From assembly GCA_032622095.1 (NCBI GenBank), contig CP136066.1:115961319-116025318 (forward strand): a DNA stretch of 64,000 nucleotides. Direction: 5' to 3'. Of the stretch, positions 10,129 through 22,719 are shown one piece after another; position 1 is the first letter of the stretch, and every line of letters begins with the position of its first letter. The DNA is from Siphonodentalium dalli (lineage: Eukaryota; Mollusca; Scaphopoda; Gadilida; Siphonodentaliidae). Below the pieces are notes generated by a model. The model had not been told where the DNA came from. It was given only the letters and a program-made list of their open reading frames with translations, and searched no databases. A program made the position numbers and the translations under genes.

Positions 10129-13100
10129 ATAATTGCTCCTTTGGTCAACTTTGACTATCGGAAAATGAAAATCAAAATATGCCGCTGAAAAAAATGTAAT
10201 CGATATTAAAGTCTCATCCTTTCGGCAACATGGAATTGGTTTTAATTACTTAAATGATTAATATAGTAAATTGCCTTTTATCTGTGATGAAATGAGAAAT
10301 GGTAATTTTCTTTTTTTTGCTAACATTAAATTAAATTAAATAAATTAAGTAAAATACAGTGAAACTATTTTTTTAATTATTGTTTATTACATTTTTGCGC
10401 ACGTTGGCATCTCTCTGAGTGCATTCTAGTTATTTGTATGTGCTTGATCATCTTTTTTGAATATCGGTACATGTACGAAATTGGCATGCTTCCAAGAATT
10501 TGGAAAACAAACTTAAACGCGTCCTTTTCGTATAAATGCGTCATTTAGCAAATAGCTGTGAATTGTTTTCGTGTAGCATGTTTGCACATTGTATCATATT
10601 ATTCACTTTATCTCTCATTTTATTTTATTTCTTTACGGTCGGATATAAACTTCTTGATTTTAGAAATACTTTTCTATCTGTCTCGACGACGTATCTCACT
10701 TTTTATTTCGGACATGAACCATGACTTTTTTTTAACGAATTAGTACTCTTCGTTTGGGAATTGTATGTATCATTCATAATTTCCATGTATTTATACATCT
10801 ATATATATATATTGGTAAAAGTCACCGTTGTAATTAACGTAACGTGAATATCTAGCGGCCATACCCTATATATATCTATGCAATTGATCTCGATAAGTTA
10901 TGCACGTTCTCTAGAAAGTCAACTCTTATCATAATTCCATTTTTACCATGGGAGTAAAATCCAGATCTGCTGTAGCTCTGCTAATTTTAGGGTACTACAT
11001 ACATTTGATGATTAAAATGAAGATAAATCAGTGGTATATAATATAGTTACAATAATAATACTATACTGACGTTAAATAGTTTCAAGTTAAGTGGTAAAAT
11101 GAAATATTTTACTGTTCATTTCTTCAAGAAGTGAGTTTTGCAGTAAATAATCGTGTGTTGCCATCAGTGTTCAAGGCAAGCTACTACTTTCTGTTTAAAA
11201 ATTTTAGTATAGTCCAAAGATAACACAAGATATATACGTCTTCCGGACAGTCGCGCATCATTCCGTGTCTGATTCCAGAATATAAATAAATACAAATGGC
11301 GTACCAATTCCTCGGGCCCGACTGATAGCGAGGATACACATGCACAACATGCCCCCCCCCCCCCCCCACCCGCACACACTCTGCCGTCACACCCCGACCA
11401 GGAACCCAATTCACCACTTGTTACGACTATATATATGCATGTATAATATCGTACTGTTTCAATAAATAGAATATAGGACAAGCACCATGCATATATAACG
11501 GCATTCTGCATGCTCCGACATTTATATATACTTCAGCAACTAAAAACCACATGCTCCGAAGAATAATAATCACATGCATGTTTGCGAGAGAAAATTGAAT
11601 CTAATTGAAAACACGGCCGCTTCCCGGGGTGGCGACGAGTGTGCTACTCGAGTACAAAGAATATACCAGATCTGATCAACAAACGAGCGATAAACGGCGT
11701 CGGAAACATGAGAATCATTTGTGTAAAAAGAGTTTGTAATTCATTGGTTTATTGTGTGTATATATGAATGGGTCTCCGGTCGGATCTGGAACGTTTGTGA
11801 GTCACTTAAACGGCCACTACATTTCCCCAATGAGGCTTATTGATGTTTCGAATCGCATCAACGCGACAAACACGCACGCGACACAGCTTTGTCCACCAAA
11901 GTCATTAATCCCCATTCGATATTCCGCCTTTTGTGTTGTTTTTGTATAAAATAAATAGTTGCCCTAGTCATCAAGCACATCGTTGTCAAGAATTTCCTAT
12001 AAATCTCATACTCTGTTCGCAGAAAGTGGTTATTCGATATCATGCGCAGAGGTGTGCACAATTATGTTACAGAAGTTTCGCCATATATAAACGTGGGTTA
12101 TAGGCGCGCGTATGTCTTGTTGTGATGTGCAACAAAAGAAAAGAGGAAACATAATTCAATGGTGCAGTTAGAAGTCGTGGAATCATGTGAATGGGTTATC
12201 GTATTGGCACGCGAATGTGTGTGAGAGAGGTCGCCTTTCTGTGGTGTCATCTTGCTCTTAATTTTCGCATTCCCACGCGATATGGTTTGCAATTAGCCAA
12301 CTATCAGATGACAGGCATGATGTGTATATATGGAATTGCTGATTTTACATGTATACTTGGAGATACTTATATCAGACTTTTATAAACTGTATTTTATTTC
12401 GTTTGAACCCACGTCGAATGGTCTGGTATCCCTTTAACTAAATTTACTTTATATGGTGATACGTTGCTGATCGATTAATCAAGTCAATTGCATGCAATGC
12501 CCCTTTTCGATCAGAAACATACCGTATATACATTAGTGGGAGTGACCCCTACCATATCCCTTTTTCACCCGGGGTAAATATTTCATTGTGAAAACTGAAT
12601 TATAAATTTTTTACGTGTGTGTGATTATATATTGATGAATGTACTGTAATAATGTGGTCTCTCTCTCTCCTTGTTCTCTTTAAAACGACATATTTGTAGT
12701 ATAAAACGATGGAGTCGGAAAAATAAGTTATCTGAAGTTTTCCCATTATATCAGAAATTGTATTTATATTATGATTATACCAGCAAAATGTGTTGCCCAT
12801 ATCCAAAAATAAAGTGGATGAATATGCTTGTTATTGAAAATTATCTGTCGTGATAGAATGAAGATTGATCATCTCCAAATTTTAATGTTAATTACTTGTA
12901 AGTCGAAGTTATATATATACTAATACTTAAAGGGGAGATAATCCACTTTTGTTTTGTAACCTCGTAACAATTGTTATCCCTATGAATATTTATATCACGT
13001 GAATATGTATATATTATCTATTTCAATGTATACCCCGCCTGTTATATTATGTATTATATCTCAAACACTGTTTTTACAGTTTAATGGGAAATAAACATTG

Positions 13101-13820
13101 TATATTGGTTCAAGGGTGATCACCGATAATAGCCTTCAACATTAACACGTTGGGCGGCGGTGACAAAAAATTGTAATTTGGTATTCATTACAAATGGTGA
13201 AAAGTTGAAAGTTTCAACAATTACATATGTAAGAACATTGACCTTTCGAAATGTAAACGTGGCGCGCACTGAACAGCCGGCCCGGCATAGTTCATACGCT
13301 TTGTGTGGCAGAACTATTAGTGTATTGGGAGAATCAACTAATTGATACAATTGTGTGATTAATATATTTATCTCATATTAATATGCATCATAAATAGCAA
13401 TTCATAAAAGGAAACAAAATACTGTCAATAAATACAAATGAAATGCAATGGATTGGCGAACAGTCGCCCAATAAAAATGCTGCGTGTAACCAGTGCAACA
13501 GCCCACAGTGGGAGAAGCCAATTCGATCAGATATGTTGGTGAAAAAATTCATGAACAACTGAATACATGCATGTAACTGTGAAATTAAACTCCCAAATTT
13601 GTTTGTTAGCTGCTCTTGATCACTCCATCCCTCCCAATATTTATGTGACCATATACATCACTCTTTCTCTCGCATATGCATATTAGCCGTTTTCGGTTGA
13701 GGACTACTTTAACCAATGATGACATTGGCTTATATAGTTTGTTATCGCGAATTTGCTAAACGTCTGACTGTCAGTGTTGATCATGCAGTTTTACCTTCAC
13801 TCTTGAACAAATGTGTATAA
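10129..13820. other. AT-rich intergenic sequence
   Basis: A poly(C) run at 11352-11367 and small homopolymer tracts are the only features I can support. No exon-like frame stands out. Confidence 0.5.
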
Positions 13821-13822
13821 AT

Positions 13823-14287
13823 TCTACACAATATGTTTTAAATTGTATCTTGAACCAAATTGTGTAGAAATGACACATGATATATGTGAGGTGGACTTTC
13901 CTCACCATTGAATATCAGTGAATATGAGAGTTTATCATAGTTATTAATTAGATGAGATGTGTTCTATTGGAGGCATAAAACTCGCAGAGGCTACCACAGA
14001 ACAAACAAATGGCAGCAGTTTTAAAATCTGTTATACAGTTTTTGTGTCAAAACTGAACAGCACATGATTGTGTAGCACAACTTATTAAAGTACTGTGAAA
14101 TTGTTAATATGGTAGCTTTTACGAGATATGTTCTCCAATAGAACATATCTCATCGTGTCTCATCTACTAACTATAATATACCCACAAATTCACTCATATT
14201 AAATGTTGAGAAAATCCACCGACTATTATGTCATGTGTCATTTCTACACAATTTTGTTTAAGATCAAATTAAAAATATATTGTGTGG
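13823..14287. mobile_element. Imperfect foldback element
   Basis: Left arm 13823-14000 and right arm 14110-14287 are complementary over much of their length (TTGTGTAGAAATGACACATG against CATGTGTCATTTCTACACAA, and ATGTTCTATTGGAG against CTCCAATAGAACAT). The outer ends carry TACACA/TGTGTA motifs, linking it to the clusters at 16950 and 31450. It has no coding capacity. Confidence 0.75.
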
Positions 14288-14984
14288 AATGTATGCAGAT
14301 TTGTTCAACGAGTTTTGGGTGACACAAGATATCTTAAAATAAAACGCACAATTTCCTAAGTTCATAATGCATAACCATGTACCAAGAATAGCAACACATA
14401 TAGTATGGATGATAAAGAGCACACACAACAAGTCGCGGAAATCGATCATTATATATAGGCATGAAATCAGATGTATATATGCCGCGCTATATTATCTAAT
14501 CGTGGGACTCTATTCGGAACAAGGAAGTGTATGTTATACACAGGGCTTAGTAGCGATAAAAATTTAATATGATCGGATAAATGAGAGTTTTGGTGTTGAA
14601 TTATAGAGTATACTGTTATGTACTATTATAGACAAATGTACATAACACAAATTATTGGAATTTATGGGTCACTGGCATTTATATAAGAGAATGCACTGGT
14701 ACAGGATCTGTAATGCTAAACCACCACAGCCAGCAAGTCTGTGGGTTAAATGTGTAGGTGTGACCTGGACATGGAATACTTGGGTTAAGAGAGTCCAATT
14801 TAAGTTTACAATAATAATGTGTCCTAGTATACAGATAAGCAACCTCACCACTGACCCATTAATATCAATTATATAGCACAGCTGTCAAAAAATCACAGGA
14901 ATTGTTTATGTTGAACACTGACCTCTATTAAACCAATAACAATTATAATGATATCAGACCATCTGAAGATATAACTCTGCAGCA

Positions 14985-15725
14985 CAGATGTCCAAGTCTA
15001 CTGTTAATATCATGTGATGTTTATTGTTGAATCTTATTTTAAATTAGATATCATAGCCTTCTTTATCAGATTATTTGCACATTGGCATAAGAGACATCAG
15101 AAAATAATATAGCTTTATCAATAGCTAAGTAGTCCAAATGCAATTGGTGAATTAATTAAAAAATTAAAGGGACACATTGGAAATCTTTTTATCAACTTGT
15201 ATCATAATCATCAATATCTAAATGAAAACAAATGACAATGTCAATGACATTTTTTTTATTATTATTATAAAAGTTAAAAATAATTGTTTTTTTAAATCGA
15301 TTTTTTTTTTCAAATTTATTTTTGTTTGAAAAATGGTCATAACTCCTTTAAACTCCGGATCAAACCCATATTCGAACTAGATCTGTATTTTGGGCTGTGA
15401 AACTCACATACCAAATTTGGTTCCAATCAGATAAAAAATGTTTGAGTTATGGCAGAATGTGTGAATTCTAAGTCGAAAAAGGGCCATAACTCTGTAACAA
15501 AAACTCGGATCAAACCCAAATTCGAACTCGATCTGTATTTTGGGCTGATATACCCATATACAAAATTTGCTTCTGATTGGATAGAAAATGTTTGAGTTAT
15601 CGCATTACATGTGAAGTGTCTACGGACGGACAGACGGACGGACATACGGACGGACGGACGAACGACGAGTGGTCAATCCGGACAACGACACTATGTTTAC
15701 CATACATGGTATGGGTAAACATAAA
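14985..15725 (+). mobile_element. Dispersed tandem-core element, copy 1
   Basis: Shares its 5' part with 34135-34805 (GTCTACTGTTAAT, GGCATAAGAGACATCAGA, AGTTGTCCAAA-like blocks). It then has two core repeats of about 143 bp (CGGATCAAACCCAAATTCGA, ATGTTTGAGTTAT), a (GGAC)n tract at 15625-15665 and a terminal hairpin TTTACCATACATGGTATGGG. Two copies with the same order of parts support a mobile element. The layout recalls pearl-type elements, but I see no clear Helitron ends. Confidence 0.65.
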
Positions 15726-16740
15726 AAGGTACATTGGAATGGTCTATTCGTCTATAGAGATTTGTTCAGAAAATACCAATATACAATATAGATAATACAA
15801 ATGCAGAAGTATTCCAATTAATTCCTTGGTGGGAAATGTTAAGTAATAAGTTCAGCGAACGTCCATTGGCTTAATTAATGAATTAAACCATAGTCCGTTT
15901 GTCTTAACATTTCCAAAGACACTTTGCAAAGGGAACGAATCATCAATGAGAATTTAGTAAAGAGGGAGTTAGAGATGTGTTGATGATCCCAAGCTAGTTT
16001 TACTCTATAGTCTACACAATTGGATTCTTGAACTCAAAAGTACAATATGAATGATACCATCTTGTTATAGGCATATAATTTCCTCCACATTGTCTTAACT
16101 GTTTCGGTGATTTAGAGGGACATTAAGGAATTAAAGGAATACATGTGTTTATAAATATGAAATTGTATTTATAATATAAGAATATCTCAAGTGTTTCCAA
16201 TATTCGGTCAGCGATGGTGTCTAGGATTGCACTTCTTACTTGTTGCTTCCTTTTATCGCCAAAATAACCGTGCACGTGATAATTCGCGCTAATATCTTTG
16301 AAATCGACTTTAGAAGACACAATTTTAAGCGTGGCCCGCTGTGTGGGTGTATCCAAATCCGGTTATACTATATATGCTATATACCACCATACACACGACT
16401 CGTAAGCGTGGTGTGCGTATCTCGTTTCACTTCCTTTCAAGATCATGCAGAATATACCCAAATATAAACTCTCCCACAATCGAAACATACGATATGATAT
16501 GACCATGTACCGGAGCAAGCATCATCAAACTCGCTGAATTGGTCGTTGTCGCTGGCGTCACACACAAGCATCCGTCACTCAGTGTAACATCTTCGAAATG
16601 TGGATCAGCGGATACCAAGGATTGTTGAAATGCGAATAATTTGTAAGGTCAGCCAAGATTTCCACATTTCACCTTATTGTGACGTGCCATATGCAACTTT
16701 CGTATATATAGACAGAACACAACGCGCATCTTAATCGAGA
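15726..16740. other. No recognisable feature
   Basis: AT-rich single-copy-looking sequence. Short frames only. Confidence 0.4.
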
Positions 16741-16853
16741 CTCTTTTATCGAATGAGTTGTGTTGTGGATGGCGCATGGATATATTTCGCGAGAGCGTAG
16801 CTCGAGCGAAATATTTAACTTTGCGCCGTCCGCAACGAGTTCGATAAAAGATT
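16741..16853. repeat. CpG-rich palindrome, about 50-bp arms
   Basis: TCTTTTATCGAATGAGTTG at 16743 pairs with CAACGAGTTCGATAAAAGA ending near 16851. The arms continue through GGCGCA and AAATATTTCGC to a centre at GAGCGTAGCTCGAGC. Confidence 0.8.
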
Positions 16854-16949
16854 CCAGATTATGATGCAAGTTGTGTTCTGTATTTATTCTACACCGTTCA
16901 GTCAGATAAGTTCAATCCATGAATGTCACCTCCATTGTTACTATACACT

Positions 16950-17290
16950 CTTATTACTAATGTGTAGTTTTTCTACACAAAATGTGTAGCCCTGCTACAC
17001 AATCATTATTCATTTTTGATCTTAAACATATTTGTGTAGTAAATGTGTAGTTTCATCGAAGTACACAAATTGTGTAAGAATTTTTACACAATAAATGGGT
17101 AAATTTCTACACATTTATACACAATGATGTGTATAAAATATACACATACCCCTTACACATTTTGTGTACTTTCTTACACATTACAGTGTATGTTTTTACA
17201 CATACTATTTACACAAAAATGTGCACAATTTCACACATTTTTGTGTTAAATTATACACATTATTGTGTTAAATTATACACATAATGGTGT
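16950..17290. repeat. Cluster of TACACA / TGTGTA motifs
   Basis: More than twenty TACACA or TGTGTA hexamers alternate in about 340 bp, often as back-to-back pairs separated by a few AT bases (CTACACAAAATGTGTAG). Spacing varies, so it is not a simple tandem repeat. A second cluster lies at 31450-31600. Confidence 0.8.
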
Positions 17291-18312
17291 ATAAAAATCA
17301 GGACCATGAATCAATATGACTAACGTACTCTCTACACCTTCACTTCAGACATTCGGATAGCTGCAGTATCTGGAACTCATGAAATGTACACTATTCTGTG
17401 CCAATATTTTGTATATACCCCAATCCTTCCAGTCCTGATGGGTCGCCGTCAGAAACATGACTGTTCATGTGGGCTATTTACATAAAAATAGCAAGTATAT
17501 ACTAATATAGTGTTGCATGAGGGCAAAATAAAACATGGGTCAACCATTGAAAACACGACTACATACATATTTCATAATTTATTGTTAGATTTCATTTCAT
17601 ATCAACATAATGAAAGGTGACTGTCTACATCCAGCCATTATATAGGCCATTTCGCACTCTATTCAACGGAAAATATGCAACAAATAAACAAATTTGAGTC
17701 TGGGATGATTGCTCAAAACACTAAATGTAACATGAAGGATGTAAAACAACATGGTAATTATAATGAAAATGAGTAAAAGGCTTAAAGGAACTTAATCCGA
17801 TTACGCACCCTTAAATTACTATTCTTTGGCTTCGGGGGTAAACAATATTTGATTCGAGTCGAGGAACTGAAAGCCATAAAGGTACTCAATACGATTAAAC
17901 ACCCCTAAATTACTATTTCTTTGGCTTCGGGGGTCAAAAATATTGTATTCGAGTCGAGGAACCCACCATTCAAAGCTCAGAGTGATCAGTTATTGATTTT
18001 TGATGTTTGTTATATTTTTTAGATGTGGTCCACTTCCACGTGCTCAAATGAACAAATTGCGGGTGTAAGGTGGATAACTAAAAAATAATGGTTATTATTG
18101 TTAATAGTAACCACTTGATTTTCGAGTTATCCATCTTACACCCGCAATTTGTCCATTTGAGCCCGTGGAAGTGGGCCACATCTAAAAAAAATAACAAACT
18201 TCAAAAATCAATAACTGATCACTCCGAGTTTTGAAGGGTGGGTTCCTCGACCCAAATCCAATATTTTCACCCCCGAAGCGAGGGGGGGGGGGGTCGTGAA
18301 ACGTTACATTGT

Positions 18313-18917
18313 GCACAGTTACTGGACATAAAGTCCCAAAAATAAGGTTTTAATCGAGTTATTTGACGATGACCATGCATAATCTCATCTAATTCTATAG
18401 CCAACACCTATTAAACCAATTAACTACAACTTTTGAATAATTCGTTGTAATAATTCACAAACTGACCGGCCTCCGATAAAGATATAGGCAGATTAACTTT
18501 TCCTTCCGACGTCCAAAACGAAAAATTGCGATCTCTCAATTGTTCCGTTTTAGTGGGTTGGCATTTTTTATTCGCCAGTTTATTTCTGCATTCGATTGGT
18601 TTCGGTTTTGAATTCAATGATGGTGTCGAGCCACTGGACGATCACGGCGAAAAATGTTTAAAACTCCGTTAATTTGGCGTCCGGAATGATTTTATCGCTG
18701 CATAGTTGTAGGTGAGTATGTTATTTATAGGAAACAAGCGACTTTATGGCCGGTATTTTGCGTTTAGTGCTTTTATTTGAGACATGTTTCTCGGGGGTGA
18801 ATTTTCAAAAATTAATTCATGCATTACCAGTGATTACTTGACTTCGTTATATAAGGATACCGATTTCTAAACTCGATTAAAACCTTATTTTTGGGACTTT
18901 ATGTCCAGTAACTGTGC
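18313..18917. mobile_element. 605-bp element with perfect 48-bp terminal inverted repeats
   Basis: 18313-18360 (GCACAGTTACTGGACATAAA and on) is exactly complementary to 18870-18917. A 48-bp perfect match implies recent movement or gene conversion. No clear target duplication was found. The interior is more GC-balanced and includes a minus-strand open frame of about 75 codons (18420-18650) with segments such as EQLRDRNFSFWTSEGKVNLP. It lacks an ATG and I do not recognise it; it could be captured exon sequence or a transposase remnant. Confidence 0.75.
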
Positions 18918-19378
18918 CCCATCTCAACAGATTCCAACAACAACAATCCGATCAGAGGGTCCTATATTACTATATCTTTGGCTTTGGGGGTAAAAAATAT
19001 TTGATTCGAGTCGAGGAACCCATCAAACAAAGCTCAAGAGTTATTAGATATTGATTTTTGAAATTTGTTATTTTCTCAAGATGAGTACTAATAATTGCCT
19101 TTAATTTCATAATCTGCTCGAGATGTGTACACCAAAACACTAATCAAACAGACAAGGATGGATAACTCTAAAATCAAGTGGTAATAATATTAACACAATT
19201 TTGACTGTGATCTGGGACAGAAAGAATAGAAATAACGAAACTTCATATATCGATATCTGATCACCCTGAGCATTGAATGGTAGGTTCCTCGACTCGTATC
19301 AATTATTTTTTACCCCCAAAGCCAAAGAAATAGTAATATAGGACCCTCTGATCGGATTGAGTACCTTTAAAACAATGT
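18918..19378. mobile_element. Fold-A family copy b, left end missing
   Basis: Begins within the family at CCCCATCTCAACAGATTCC, has the signature CTTTGGCTTTGGGGGTAAAA, folds back, and ends CGGATTGAGTACCTTTAA at 19378. Compared with 28071-28816 it preserves empty target sites for two 123-bp elements. Confidence 0.7.
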
Positions 19379-19868
19379 CCATAATGTGGGTTGAAAAAAA
19401 TTTGCACAAACAGTTTTTTTCAGGCCTCTGAGATGCACCCCGCCCGGTATAGGTATGTTTTTGGAAGATCTCCCCTGTATTACCTATAAGTTATAACTTA
19501 TATCTACCCTGTTCCTAAGTGTCTGTAAAGGCCACAACCTGCCTTAGAACACAATTATTAATGAATATATTTGAAAACAACTTAAAACAAGGGCAAAAAT
19601 GTGAATGTGAATTTTTTGCACAAATTCATTTTTTCGGGCCTCTTCGGACCTACCCACCCCAGCCCTGTATGATAAAACTTTTGTGCAACCCCCCCCCCCC
19701 CCCCCACCCGAAGCCAAAGAAATAGTACTTTTGGGGTGTTTAATCGTATTGAGTACCTTTAAGCCTTTCACTCATTTTCATTACAATTTTCAGGTCGTTA
19801 TACGTGTTTCTCTGTGTGTATTAGGAGATGGCTCAATAAGTGGCTGAATTTAAATAGTCTCCCTTTAA

Positions 19869-20736
19869 TTTTAATCCAATAATATTATGTATTTATATGT
19901 AGCCCCCCCAAATATCAGTAAAGTATTTACAAATAGATATATCACCCCTGGTCAAGTGGTCCTGCTAGTCTGCTATGATGTTGGTGATTCTGATGAATTG
20001 GTATGGTGCTGGTAGGGCAAACCGATGCTAAAGTTGTCGTTTTGGCGTGGTTTGGCTAAACAGAACGATTTGAGAAAAATGCCAGTGTCTATGAAAAATT
20101 CAAGAACAATTTAAAAAAAAAAACCTCAACAAGGGTTGTGCTATTGATTGCAAAACAACATGAATAGCCATCTTATAATAGTCAAATCACAACTAATACA
20201 GCCAGTATTGAAATATTTTGTAAAATATATGATTTTGAATGTTTGATACAATTATGTTCAGATTATTGGAACACCTCGAACATAAAGTTTAGAAAAAAAT
20301 AAAGGTACTTTTTCTTAAAGGCATCAGTTTGACCAAACAGCAGCACAGCAATTCAGCAGTCACTAGCATCATATGGTATTTCCCTAAGTAATCGACTCCT
20401 TAACCACAGCAGAATGATGTTTTTTTTTTCGGGATTTAGTCAGAAATATGGCTTGTTGCCAAATATGGCTTGCTGCCATTCACCGGAAAGCTCTCAGTGG
20501 TTATTTAGGGCATTACTGTAGCACATTAGCAGGACTACTTGAGTAGGGTAGATATATAATATACACATCAAATTACCAAAATAATTCATAACAAGTTCAG
20601 AGAATAATATTAATTACACATTTAGGCCTTTATTTGTGTGTTATACACCAAAATAAAGGATATTTCAAGATGTTCAATTATGACTTTCCATACAGCTGAC
20701 AATAGAGAACAATTATGTCAAAAAGCATCAACATAT
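19869..20736 (+). repeat. Segmental repeat unit 1 (spacer between Fold-C blocks)
   Basis: Matches 21440-22330 and 22720-23360 closely (shared TTTAATCCAATAATATTATG, ATCACCCCTGGTCAAGTGGT, AGCATCATATGGTATTTCCC). It contains a half of the palindrome seen complete at 26201-26412. No coding frame. Confidence 0.8.
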
Positions 20737-21435
20737 TGAAAGCTGACTGTCTACATCCAGCCATTATATAAGCCATCTCACACTCTATTCAATGGAAAAT
20801 ATGCAACAAATAAACAAATTTGAGTATGGGATGAGTGCACAAAACACTAAATGTAACATGAAGGATGTAAAACAACATGGTAATTATAATGAAAATGAGC
20901 AAAAGGCTTAAAGGTACTCAATACGATTACGCACCCTTAAATTACTATTTCTTTGGCTTCGGGGGGTAAAAAATATTTGATTTTAGTCGAGGAACCCACC
21001 CTTCAAAGCTCAGAGTGTTCAGATATAAATTTTTTATTTTTGTTCAGATGTGGTCCACTTCCACGTGCTGAAAAGGACAAATTGTGGGTGTCAAAAATCA
21101 AATGTTTATTATTGTTAATAGTAACCACTTGATTTTCGAGTTATCCATCTTACACCCGCAATTTGTCCATTTGAGCACGTGAAAGTGTACCACATCTAAA
21201 AAATATAACAAATTTATATCTGAACACTCTGAGCTTTGAAGGGTGGGTTCCTCGACTCGGATACAATATTTTTTACCACCATAGCCAAAGAAATAGTACT
21301 TTTGGGATGTTTAATTGTATTGAGTACCTTTAAGCCTTTCACTCATTTTCATTACAATTTTCAGGTCGTTATACGTGTTTCTCTGTGTGTAGTAGGAAAT
21401 GGCTCAATAAATGGCTGAATTTAGATAGTCTCCCT
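20737..21435. mobile_element. Fold-C block 2 with a single Fold-A insertion (20912-21329)
   Basis: The left arm of Fold-C ends AGGC and is followed by TTAA (20908-20911), a compact 418-bp Fold-A foldback starting AGGTACTCAATACG and ending GTATTGAGTACCT, then TTAA (21330-21333) and GCCTTTC of the right arm. This is the cleanest copy of the nested arrangement. Confidence 0.8.
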
Positions 21436-21439
21436 TTAA

Positions 21440-22556
21440 TTTTAATCCAATAATATTATGTATTATCATGTAGCCCCCCCCCCCCCCCCCAAATATCAGT
21501 AAAGTATTTACAAATAGATATATCACCCCTGGTCAAGTGGTCCTGCTAGTCTGCTATGATGTTGGTGATCCTGATGAATTGGTATGGTGCTGGTAGGGCA
21601 AACTGATGCTGTTACAAAAAAAAGTACCATTATTTTTCCTAAAGTTGTCGTTTTGGCGTTGTTTGGCTGAACAGAACGATTTGAGAAAAATGCCAGTGTC
21701 AATGAAACATTCAAGAACAATTTAAAAAAAAAACCTCAACAAGGTTTGTGCTATTGATTGCAAAACAACATGAATAGCCATCTTATAATAGTCAAATCAC
21801 AACTAATACAGCCAGTATTATTATAGTTAAATCACAATTAATAACATATATGATTTTGAATGTTTGATACAATTATGTTCAGATTATTGGAACACCTTGA
21901 ACATAAAGTTTAGAAAAAAATAAAGGTACTTTTTCTTAAAGGCATCAGTTTGACCAAACAGCAGCACAGCAATTCAGCAGTCACTAGCATCATATGGTAT
22001 TTCCCTAATTAATCGACTCCTTAACCACAGCAGAATTATGGGTATTTTTTCGGGATTTAGTCAGAAATATGGCTTGTTGCCATTCACCAGAAAGCTATCA
22101 GTGGTTATTTAGGGCATTACTGTAGCACATTAGCAGGACTACATGTACTTGAGTAGGGTAGATATATAATATACACATCAAATCACCAAAATAATTCATA
22201 ACAAGTTCAGAGAATAATATTAATTACACAGATACGCCTTTATTTTTGTGTTTAATATACAGAAAAATAAAGGATATTTCAAGATGTTCAATTATGACTT
22301 TCCATACGGCTGACAATACAGAACAATTTTGTCAAGAAAGTTCAGAACATCATTGCCATAACAGTGAGGAATATGTTTTCATTTTCTGATATATACTCCA
22401 TCTAGAGTGTAAATTAAGCCTAACTATTAAAGCTTAAGTGATATGAATGGCAAAGTCAGTCACCAGGTTGTGTAATGAACATAGAACAACACAGGTATAT
22501 CAATAGGTTGATGCTATCGCAAGTGTTTGCCTTGCCGCGACTGCCGGCGAGGCGAA
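21440..22556 (+). repeat. Segmental repeat unit 2
   Basis: Second copy of the spacer unit, with a C-run at 21474-21490 and small indels. After about 22330 it leaves homology and passes through a CpG-richer stretch (CTTGCCGCGACTGCCGGCGA near 22531) before Fold-C block 3. Confidence 0.75.
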
Positions 22557-22715
22557 CTTCATAATGAACATGAAGGACATAAAACAACATGGTAATAATA
22601 ATGAAAATGTGTAATTGGTTAAGCCTTTTTACTCATTTCGTTAAAATGATCAGGTCATTATACATGTTTCTCTGTGTATAGTAGGAGATGGCACAATAAA
22701 TTTAAATGTCTCCCT
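22557..22715. mobile_element. Fold-C block 3 with empty TTAA site
   Basis: The same arms as blocks 1 and 2 meet at AATTGGTTAAGCCTTTT. The single TTAA at 22619-22622 is where the other two copies carry Fold-A flanked by two TTAAs. The right end is AAATGTCTCCCT before TTAA at 22716. Confidence 0.8.
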
Positions 22716-22719
22716 TTAA

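Larger units (their letters stand above)
17786..19758. mobile_element. Fold-A element (TTAA-flanked), expanded by further insertions
   Basis: Starts AGGAACTTAATCCGATTACG and ends GTATTGAGTACCT, each bordered by TTAA. It carries the family signature CTTTGGCTTCGGGGGT and GATTCGAGTCGAGGAAC. The interior is a stack: a foldback of the same family at about 17880-18281, the 605-bp element at 18313-18917, and a second Fold-A-derived foldback at 18918-19378. TTAA duplication and hyphenated palindromes suggest piggyBac-like non-autonomous elements. Confidence 0.65.
17611..19864. mobile_element. Fold-C foldback block 1 with nested insertions
   Basis: The left arm (17611-17781, with ATCCAGCCATTATATAGGCC and AACATGGTAATTATAATG) and the right arm (19763-19864, ending AGTCTCCCT before TTAA) are inverted and related to the foldback at 32315-32662. 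Between them, exactly at a TTAA on both sides (17782-17785 and 19759-19762), sits a Fold-A element. Block 1 is paralogous to 20737-21435 and 22557-22715. Confidence 0.7.

Noticed and set aside
9889-10188. Gly- and Pro-run proteins
   Set aside because: Translations of poly(G) and poly(C) runs; same for frames at 11184-11511, 19519-19771 and 48652-49062.
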